Below the pieces are notes generated by a model that saw only the letters and a list, made by a program, of their open reading frames with translations, did not search any database and was not told the origin of the DNA. A stretch of 64,000 nt of DNA from JAUSIF01 sp040901465 (GTDB taxonomy: Bacteria > Pseudomonadota > Alphaproteobacteria > Rhizobiales > Xanthobacteraceae). The stretch is from positions 70,456 to 134,455 of the forward strand of contig JBBDYN010000026.1 in the NCBI GenBank assembly GCA_040901465.1, in the 5' to 3' direction. The position numbers and the translations under genes were made by a program. How positions within the stretch are numbered: position 1 is the stretch's first letter; each line of letters opens with the position of its first letter. This document shows, in pieces, positions 56,076 to 64,000 of the stretch.

Positions 56076-56573
56076 CTAAAACGGAATCTCGTCGTCCATC
56101 TCGTCGCGGCGGCCGCCCGCAGCCGCCACGGCCGGGCGGCGTGCGCCGCCGCCCGACATCGGGCCGGTGGCGCCGAATTCGGAGCCGGAATCCTCGAGCG
56201 CCTCGCCGCCGCCGCTGCTGCCGCGGCTGTCGAGCATGGTCAATACCGAATTGAAGCCTTGCAGCACGACTTCGGTGGTCCAGCGGTCCTGGCCTTCCTT
56301 GTCCTGCCACTTGCGGGTCTGCAGCTGGCCCTCGAGATAGACCTTGGCGCCCTTCTTCAAATATTGCTCGGCGATCTTGGCGAGGCCCTCGGAGAAGATC
56401 ACCACGCGATGCCACTCGACGCGCTCGCGGCGCTCGCCGGTGGTCTTGTCGCGCCAGCTCTCGTTGGTGGCGACGCGCAAATTCGCGATCGGCCGGCCGT
56501 CGGCGGTGCGCCGGATTTCGGGGTCGGCGCCGAGATTGCCGATGAGAATGACCTTGTTGACGCTGCCCGCCAT
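56076..56573 (-). CDS. ssb: Single-stranded DNA-binding protein
   Basis: Homotetrameric OB-fold protein that coats single-stranded DNA in replication and repair. From ATG 56573 the 165-residue product starts MAGSVNKVILIGNLGADPEI, and includes RVATNESWRDK, RVEWHRVVIF and YLEGQLQTRKWQDKEG. A Gly/Ala-rich linker leads to the C-terminal partner-binding tail DEMDDEIPF. A longer reading to 56624 is unlikely. Confidence 0.97.
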   Translation of the reverse strand: MAGSVNKVILIGNLGADPEIRRTADGRPIANLRVATNESWRDKTTGERRERVEWHRVVIFSEGLAKIAEQYLKKGAKVYLEGQLQTRKWQDKEGQDRWTTEVVLQGFNSVLTMLDSRGSSGGGEALEDSGSEFGATGPMSGGGARRPAVAAAGGRRDEMDDEIPF

Positions 56574-56989
56574 GTCGCTCTCCGTTTTTGAGAATTGTGG
56601 CCGCACTTCCTGCGGCCCCGGCACCCTATCCCGCTTTCCCGGACGCGGTCCCGAACACAGCCCGCGTTAAGGTTTTTTCCACAGCGGTGGAACCCAACGG
56701 GGACAGGGGGTGCGTTCGCGTTCTGTTCTAGCTGCTTCCGAGCCTTCAGGCAAGCGGCCCAATGCGCCTTGTGAATTGCCCGTTAGCGATATGGATTAAG
56801 GCTATTTGGCGCGATGTTCGCCGTTTGTCCCGGGCCTTTTCCCCAGCAAAATTAACGATTTGGCCGATGCCGCAGAGGAAGTTTGCGAACTCGCAAGACG
56901 GGTCCGTGACCCGTCGGTGGATCAGCCTCTACGGCCCGAGGCGATCTGCCTTCGTGCTATCCGGCGCCAGCCTGAGGAGTCGTTCCGCA
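56574..56989. other. Divergent intergenic region of ssb and a small secreted protein gene
   Basis: 416 bp with no gene I can support. A 16-bp palindrome TTCCAC-agcg-GTGGAA (56677-56692) lies about 100 bp upstream of the ssb start and next to a T-run (56673-56678), which makes it a candidate regulatory site. The alphaproteobacterial LexA direct repeat GTTC-N7-GTTC was not found. Confidence 0.5.
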
Positions 56990-57256
56990 ATGACCAAGCT
57001 CATTCAAATGCTGTCGCTCGCCTTCGCGCTCGCGGTCGGAGCCGTGCTGCTGTCGCCGACCGTCAGCCCCGGCGCCCAAGCCGAAGAAAAGGCCAAGTCT
57101 CCGCCGCAGCCAAAGTCCGACCCGTGCGCGGGGGACAGAATGAAATCCGCTTGCAAGAACAGCGAGGCGACCCGCAGCCTTCTGCGGACGCAGCCGCCGC
57201 CGTCGACGAAATCCTCTACCGGGTCCAACTCCGGCGGCAGCACCGGAGCGAAGTAG
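56990..57256 (+). CDS. Small secreted protein with Lys/Pro/Ser-rich mature part
   Basis: Not recognised. The 88-residue product from ATG 56990 has a signal peptide (LIQMLSLAFALAVGAVLLS, probable cleavage near SPGAQAEE). The mature region is hydrophilic: KAKSPPQPKSDPCAGDRMKS then ACKNSEATR, containing two Cys that could pair, ending in a Ser/Gly-rich tail (STGSNSGGSTGAK). GAGGAG lies 10 bases upstream. It is convergent with ligD. Confidence 0.65.
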   Translation: MTKLIQMLSLAFALAVGAVLLSPTVSPGAQAEEKAKSPPQPKSDPCAGDRMKSACKNSEATRSLLRTQPPPSTKSSTGSNSGGSTGAK

Positions 57257-57264
57257 AATCCCGA

Positions 57265-59763
57265 TCACGCGCGGGCTTTGCCGCGCGGCAGCTTTTGCTT
57301 GACCGTGAAGTATCCTTTCCAGGGATCGCCGCGCGGGGAAAATTCTCCGATGCGGGCGGGTCGCGCATCCTTGAGGCGCGCGAGCGCAGGCCAGGCGAGC
57401 GGCACGGCAATGCTCGCGCCTTTGCGCGCGCGCGACGAATAGGGCGCGATCGCCGACGCGCCGCGCTGGTTGCGCAGGTAGTCGATGAAGATCTTTCCGC
57501 GCCGCTTCGCTTTGGAAAGCGTCGCCGTGAAACGATCAGGTTCTTCCTCCGCCATCAGCCGAGCGATCGCCTCGGCAAAATTCTTGTGCTCGTCCCAGGA
57601 ATGGCCGCGCTTGAGCGGCACCACCACATGAATTCCCTTCCCGCCGGTCGCGAGCGGAAACGACTTGAGACCGAGCGCCCGCAGGCGCTTGCGCAAATCA
57701 CGCGCGGCGTCCTTCACCTTGGCGAAGGCCACGCCTTCGTCGGGATCGAGGTCGAACACGAGACGGTCGGGTTTTTCGACGTCGTCGACGCGGCAGCCCC
57801 AGAGATGCAATTCGAGCACGCCCATCTGTGCCGCGGCCACGAGGCCCGCCTTGTCCTCGATATAGAGATATTCGTCGGCGCCCGATTTCTCGCGGATGCG
57901 AATTTTCTTGAATTCTTCCGGCCAGCCGGGCGAGGCGTGTTTCTGGAAGAATTGCTCGCCGCCGACCCCCCGCGGGGAGCGCACAAGCGCGAGCGGCCGG
58001 CCGGCAACGTGCGGCAGCATCCATTTCGCGACTTTCAGATAGTGATCGATCAGCGCGCGTTTGGTGATGCCCTGGTCGGGATAGAGCACGCGATCCGGGT
58101 GCGTGATGCGGACGCCATCGATCGCGTCGCCGTCATCGTCGGCGATCCCGGCAGCTTTGGCTTTCGGCATGGGATTCTCCCGGACGATCTCGCGCGCGGG
58201 CTTGTCGGCGCGCAGTCCCTTGAACGCTCCCTGGCGCACCACGCCGTCGCGAGTCCAGCCGCGGAACTCGATCTCCGCGACCAGCACCGGCTCGACGAAC
58301 CGTGCTTGCCGCGCGATCTCCGGCGGAATGTCCGGCACCGGAGCGCGCTTGCGCGCGTGCTGCCTGAACTTCGCGGCGAAATCGTCGAGGTGGCGGTCGG
58401 AGAAGCCGGTGCCGACCCGGCCCGCGTAGCGCAGCTTGCCGTCCTCGTTCACGCCAACGAGCAGCGAGGAGAACGGACGGCCCGGCTTGTCCGAGGGCCG
58501 CCAGCCGATGATCACGAACTCCTGCTCCGTGGCGGCCTTGATCTTTAGCCAGCTCTTGCCGCGGCCGGAGCGGTAGGGCGCGTTCGCTCGCTTGGAGATG
58601 ATCCCCTCGAGCTTGAGGTCGCCGGCGCGGGCGAACACGCGGTCGCCGTCGCCTTGCACATGGTCCGAGTAGAGCAGCGGACCGCGCCCCGCGCCCTGGA
58701 GCAACGCTTTCAGCCGCTGCTTGCGATCGACCAGCGGCCGCTTTCGCAAATCCTTGCCGTCGAGATGGAGCAGGTCGAACAGGTAGTAGACGAAGCCGCC
58801 GCGGCCCTCGGCAAGCGCGTCCTGCAAGGCGCCGAAGTCGGTGTGGCCGTCCTTGTCGGCGACCGCGATCTCGCCGTCGAGCAGCGCGGCATCGCACGGC
58901 AGGCGCGCGAGCGCCGGCACCAACGCTGCGAAACGGTTGGTCCAGTCGAGGCCGGTGCGGGTGCGGATCACCACCTTGCCGTTGGCGAGGCTCGTGATCG
59001 CGCGGTAGCCGTCGTACTTGATCTCGTGCAGCCAGTCCGCGCCCGCCGGCGGCGCGTCGACGAGGGTGGCAAGCTGCGGCGCGACGAAGGCCGGGAGCGG
59101 TAAGTCCTTTCCCGGACGATTTATGATCTCCGGCTCTTCCGCTTTCCCTTTCGCGGGGCGCGAATGCCAGACCTTGCGGCCGCGCGCGATCTCCTGCATG
59201 GCGCGGCCGCTTTTCACGCTCTTCTGCTCGCGCTCGACCAGCGGACGCTTTTCGCTGCGGGCGATCTCGTCGCGCTCCTTGATCAGCAGCCAGTTCTCCC
59301 TGCCGCGGTCGCGCTTGCGGCTGGGCAAGCGCACGAGCGCCCAACCGCCGGTGAGCCGCTTGCCGTGCAGGTTGAGCTTGAGTTGGCCCGCTTTCAGCCC
59401 CGTGTCGACGTCGATGCGCGGCTCCCACGTGCCGCGGTCCCAGAGCATGACGGTGCCGGCGCCGTATTCGCCCTCGGGGATCGTGCCTTCGAAGTCGCCG
59501 TATTCGAGCGGATGATCCTCGACGCGCACGGCAAGGCGCTTGTCGGCCGGGTCGAGGCTCGGGCCCTTCGGGATTGCCCAGCTCAGGAGCGCGCCGTCGT
59601 GCTCGAGCCGGAAGTCGAAGTGCAGGTTGCGCGCGGCGTGCTTCTGGATGAGATAGCGCAGCTTGCCCTTGGATTTGCGCTTGCGCTTCGGCGCCGGCTC
59701 GGGCGTCCGGGTGAAATCCCGCCTCGTCCGGTATTCGCGCAGGCGGTCGGATTCACGCAGCAT
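57265..59763 (-). CDS. ligD: DNA ligase D (phosphoesterase, ligase and polymerase domains)
   Basis: Central enzyme of bacterial non-homologous end joining. The 832-residue protein has domain order PE-LIG-POL. The 3'-phosphoesterase domain (about 35-190) carries KHAARNLHFDFRLEHDG and DHPLEYGDFEG. The ATP-dependent ligase (about 225-530) has nucleophile K249 in EIKYDGYR and LLDGEIAV. The primase-like polymerase (about 560-830) has VFDLDPDEG with the catalytic Asp pair. It works with Ku, whose gene is upstream on the same strand. A palindromic repeat separates the two. Confidence 0.96.
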   Translation of the reverse strand: MLRESDRLREYRTRRDFTRTPEPAPKRKRKSKGKLRYLIQKHAARNLHFDFRLEHDGALLSWAIPKGPSLDPADKRLAVRVEDHPLEYGDFEGTIPEGEYGAGTVMLWDRGTWEPRIDVDTGLKAGQLKLNLHGKRLTGGWALVRLPSRKRDRGRENWLLIKERDEIARSEKRPLVEREQKSVKSGRAMQEIARGRKVWHSRPAKGKAEEPEIINRPGKDLPLPAFVAPQLATLVDAPPAGADWLHEIKYDGYRAITSLANGKVVIRTRTGLDWTNRFAALVPALARLPCDAALLDGEIAVADKDGHTDFGALQDALAEGRGGFVYYLFDLLHLDGKDLRKRPLVDRKQRLKALLQGAGRGPLLYSDHVQGDGDRVFARAGDLKLEGIISKRANAPYRSGRGKSWLKIKAATEQEFVIIGWRPSDKPGRPFSSLLVGVNEDGKLRYAGRVGTGFSDRHLDDFAAKFRQHARKRAPVPDIPPEIARQARFVEPVLVAEIEFRGWTRDGVVRQGAFKGLRADKPAREIVRENPMPKAKAAGIADDDGDAIDGVRITHPDRVLYPDQGITKRALIDHYLKVAKWMLPHVAGRPLALVRSPRGVGGEQFFQKHASPGWPEEFKKIRIREKSGADEYLYIEDKAGLVAAAQMGVLELHLWGCRVDDVEKPDRLVFDLDPDEGVAFAKVKDAARDLRKRLRALGLKSFPLATGGKGIHVVVPLKRGHSWDEHKNFAEAIARLMAEEEPDRFTATLSKAKRRGKIFIDYLRNQRGASAIAPYSSRARKGASIAVPLAWPALARLKDARPARIGEFSPRGDPWKGYFTVKQKLPRGKARA

Positions 59764-59801
59764 CTTCTTTCAACGCGCCTGGTCCTGCAGAACGACGCTT
59801 G

Positions 59802-59994
59802 CCCAGTCTTCCCACTCCCCCCCAGCGGGGAGAGGGTGGCGAGCATGGAGCGAAGCGACATGCGAGCCAGGTGAGGGGCCGCGGTCCATCCGCTGATGCG
59901 GCGACCGTTGCTTGCTCGCCCCTCACCCGCCTCGCTCCCCCGGCTGCGCCGGGTTCGCTCGGCACCCTCTCCCCGCTGCGCGGGGAGAGGGAAA
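59802..59994. repeat. Palindromic repeat between ku and ligD
   Basis: About 190 bp made of inverted segments: CCCTCTCCCCGC / GCGGGGAGAGGG (59965-59976 and 59980-59991), GGTGAGGGGC (59870-59879) and GCCCCTCACC (59918-59927). A left GCGGGGAGAGGG copy is at 59825-59836. Its right end shares CGGCACCCTCTC and CGGGGAGAGGGAAA with the insert in uvrA. It abuts the ku stop and may reduce read-through into ligD. Confidence 0.8.
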
Positions 59995-59995
59995 A

Positions 59996-60859
59996 TCACG
60001 CCGCGCTGCGCCGGCTCGGACCGCGCCGCGCCGTCTTGGCGGCGCTCTTGCGCCGCTTGCCGTCCGCGGACTTGCCATCGGACTTGCCGACGCTGCGCTT
60101 CAACGCCTGCATCAGGTCGATGACGTTCGAAGTTTGCAGCGGCTCCTCGATCTGACGCACCTGCCGGTGCTCGGCCTTGGCATCGATGAGCTCGCGCAGC
60201 GCCACGGTATAGGAATCCTTGAACGCACCCGGATCGAATTTCGACGACTTGCGGCCGATCAGCTCCTCGGCAAGGCCGACAAGGTCCTTGTCGACGTTGG
60301 CCTTGGGCAGATCGCGGAAATAGCTGTTCGGCTTCTGCACTTCGTCGGCGTAGCGCAGCGTCTCCAGCATAAGTCCGCCGTCGGCGGGCCGGAGCGCCAC
60401 AATCGAACTCTGCCCGCGGATCACCAACTGCCCGAGGCCCACCTTCTTGGTGCGCTTCAGTGCTTCGCGCAGGACGGAGTAAGCCTCGCCCGCGTCCTCG
60501 TCGTCCGGTTCCGGCATGACGACGAACGGCCGCTCGAAATAGATCGGGTCGATCTCGTGCGCGTCCACGAACTGCACGAGTTCGATCGTCTTCTTCGCCT
60601 CGAGCTTGACGTCGTCGATCTCTGCATCGGTCAGGAGCACGTACTTGCCCTTGTCGATCTCGTAGCCCTTGACGATGTCCTCGCTTTCGACCGCTCCCAG
60701 TCCCGGCACGACTTTTTCGTACCGAATCCGCTTGCCGGAGGGCTTGTGAATTTGATTGAACGATATGCGGCTCGAACTCTTGGTCGCCGTGTACAACTCG
60801 ACCGGGATCGAAACCAGGGCCAGCCGGATGCGGCCGGACCAATACGCGCGCGCTGCCAT
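59996..60859 (-). CDS. ku: Non-homologous end-joining protein Ku
   Basis: Homodimeric ring protein that binds DNA double-strand ends and recruits LigD. From ATG 60859 the 287-residue product begins MAARAYWSGRIRLALVSIPV and contains YEKVVPGLG, IVKGYEIDKGKYV and FERPFVVMPEPDD, followed by a C-terminal Lys/Arg-rich tail (KRRKSAAKTARRGPSRRSAA) typical of bacterial Ku. An upstream start at 60907 adds 16 unlikely residues. It lies upstream of ligD with a 232-bp repeat-containing gap. Confidence 0.95.
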   Translation of the reverse strand: MAARAYWSGRIRLALVSIPVELYTATKSSSRISFNQIHKPSGKRIRYEKVVPGLGAVESEDIVKGYEIDKGKYVLLTDAEIDDVKLEAKKTIELVQFVDAHEIDPIYFERPFVVMPEPDDEDAGEAYSVLREALKRTKKVGLGQLVIRGQSSIVALRPADGGLMLETLRYADEVQKPNSYFRDLPKANVDKDLVGLAEELIGRKSSKFDPGAFKDSYTVALRELIDAKAEHRQVRQIEEPLQTSNVIDLMQALKRSVGKSDGKSADGKRRKSAAKTARRGPSRRSAA

Positions 60860-61138
60860 TGTTACGCCCTCTACGAACAGCCTCATGCCGGAGGCGACTG
60901 CTACCAAGGCAACATTCTAGTCTTGGGTCGGGTTCCGAACCAGACCGGGGTGCTCACGAAACCGGGACACGTTCTCATTACGTTCCGGATTTCGTCGACA
61001 GCCCTACGACGCACGATTGAAATCTACACGCTCGTGTCTCGCGCGATCACTTGTCCCGATTCAGGACCTTCCCAGGGCGCGAACGCCCCCCATATCTGGA
61101 TCGTTACCGATGCAAGCAGCATCACGGAGAGGCCCGCC

Positions 61139-61807
61139 ATGACCCCGCAGGAACGCCAGCGCGTAACCGACCTGTTCAACCGGCTCGCGCAGCTGGAGAA
61201 CGCACCGCGCGAGCGCGAGGCCGAGCAATTGGTCGCGGAAGGACTGCGCTTTGCGCCGAATGCACCTTATGCGCTCGTGCAAACAGTATTGATCCAGGAA
61301 GAGGCACTCGCGCGCGCCAACGACCGCGTTCGGGAGCTTGAGGCGCAGCTCGGAGTCGCGGAGCCCGCGCAATCGGGCGGCGGATTCCTGGACTCGCTGC
61401 GCGGCGCCTTGTCGGGCCAGCCCGTTGCGCCGCGCCGCGGCTCGGTGCCCGCGACGCGCCAGGGCGGACAACCCATGGGCGTGCCGCCGGGATTCCGACA
61501 GAGTGCCGCGCCCGCCGCCGGCCAGCGGCAGGAGATCGGCCGCGGCGGCTCGTTCCTCGGACAGGCCGCGTCGATCGCGGCCGGCGTGGTCGTCGGCAGC
61601 ATGGTGGTCGATGCGCTGCGCGGCCAGTTCGGCTCGCAGGCGGAGAGCGGCGCCGACGCAAAGGCGAGCGAGGCGCAGCAGGCGAGCGCATCGGATCAGG
61701 ACCAGGGCCGCGAAGAACCTGGGTCGTATGAAACCGCCGATGCCGGTGACACGGGCGGTGATTTCGATGGCGGCGATTTCGGCGGCGGCGGCAGCGACTT
61801 CGGCTGA
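61139..61807 (+). CDS. DUF2076 family protein
   Basis: 222-residue protein. The N-terminal half is helical (MTPQERQRVTDLFNRLAQLE, LIQEEALARANDRVRELEAQL), with a Pro/Gly-rich middle, a hydrophobic Gly/Ala segment (QAASIAAGVVVGSMVVDAL) and an acidic Gly-rich tail (GGDFDGGDFGGGGSDFG). This is the pattern of the DUF2076 family, whose function is unknown. GGAGAGG lies upstream of ATG 61139. It is divergent from ku and precedes uvrA. Confidence 0.85.
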   Translation: MTPQERQRVTDLFNRLAQLENAPREREAEQLVAEGLRFAPNAPYALVQTVLIQEEALARANDRVRELEAQLGVAEPAQSGGGFLDSLRGALSGQPVAPRRGSVPATRQGGQPMGVPPGFRQSAAPAAGQRQEIGRGGSFLGQAASIAAGVVVGSMVVDALRGQFGSQAESGADAKASEAQQASASDQDQGREEPGSYETADAGDTGGDFDGGDFGGGGSDFG

Positions 61808-61976
61808 GGCCGAACGGCGCTCACACGTTCCCCGGACGAGCCGCCCAACCGCCCGGCGAACGGGTAAGTGCGCGGCGCCAATGCCTGGCGACAAAGTGCA
61901 TCGGCATCCTATATGACGGCCTGTGGGTATTTGCCCGCCCGGGGGGCCGGCCGGGACGAAGGTTGCCCTCGTTCGC

Positions 61977-61982
61977 TATAAT
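61977..61982 (+). promoter_or_regulatory. Possible -10 element of uvrA
   Basis: A perfect TATAAT lies 48 bp upstream of the uvrA start codon. No good -35 hexamer lies 16-18 bp before it (TTGCCC is only 8 bp away), so this is tentative. Confidence 0.35.
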
Positions 61983-62030
61983 GTCCGGTCCGCCTCCCCG
62001 AAGCCCCGAACTGGTCCGAAAATTCGATTC

Positions 62031-64000
<1,970 letters not shown>

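Noticed and set aside
61971..61986. LexA box upstream of uvrA (GTTC-N7-GTTC)
   Set aside because: GTTC at 61971 is followed at the right spacing by TGTC, not GTTC, so the direct repeat is not present.

Overview
The window looks like chromosomal DNA of a GC-rich alphaproteobacterium of the order Hyphomicrobiales (Rhizobiales), near the Bradyrhizobiaceae/Xanthobacteraceae. The basis is a Pcs-type phosphatidylcholine synthase, a membrane cytochrome-c urate hydroxylase (PuuD), IalB-like and DUF2076 proteins, the one-strand block gyrA / coaD / two peptidyl-prolyl isomerases / queA / tgt near ssb and uvrA, and many palindromic intergenic repeats of the kind common in these genomes. Genus is inference. 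A 10-N gap, a G homopolymer beside it and several broken genes suggest a draft or metagenome-derived assembly.

Layout. 1-1.3 kb: rimO, broken by a small out-of-frame deletion and an in-frame TGA. 1.4-10.3 kb: a seven-gene minus-strand purine operon (xdhA, xdhB, xdhC, guanine deaminase, puuD, an AllC-type amidohydrolase, a second M20 hydrolase) taking guanine/xanthine to urate and onward. 10.4-13.5 kb: methyltransferase, quinone oxidoreductase, TerC membrane protein, phosphatidylcholine synthase. 13.6-18.7 kb: UbiH-like monooxygenase, CaiB/BaiF CoA-transferase, a truncated AEC transporter, a malyl-CoA-lyase-like enzyme, HspQ, DedA. 18.8-22.7 kb: tandem-GNAT / isochorismatase-like / small-protein operon divergent from a LysR regulator, then an XRE regulator. 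22.7-28.1 kb: IalB protein, a three-gene unit (solute-binding protein, degenerate AMP-binding protein, DsbA-like oxidoreductase), DoxX.

28.1-38.2 kb is housekeeping: sdhE-mfd, recG, and glmU-glmS-DUF502. 38.3-45.6 kb: SPOR-like envelope protein, a small membrane protein overlapping a GH17/membrane protein tail-to-tail, an M20D amidohydrolase, tRNA-Lys(TTT), a receiver-EAL protein, TonB. 45.7-54.5 kb: minus-strand block tgt, small protein, queA, two cyclophilins, coaD, gyrA, with three small genes placed between coaD and gyrA. 54.7-64 kb: a DUF2306 gene with a premature stop, a small membrane protein, ssb, NHEJ genes ligD and ku, a DUF2076 protein, and uvrA, which runs off the right edge.

The main themes are purine salvage/degradation, queuosine tRNA modification and an unusual density of DNA repair genes (mfd, recG, ssb, ligD, ku, uvrA). 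The most unusual structure is in uvrA: a composite palindromic repeat, sharing its core with the repeat between ku and ligD, lies inside the coding region, and both flanks stay open in reading frames that rejoin if the unresolved gap is a multiple of three. Also notable are a Tgt missing most of its structural zinc ligands, several genes with apparent loss-of-function lesions, and an AMP-binding enzyme without its usual ATP-binding motif.
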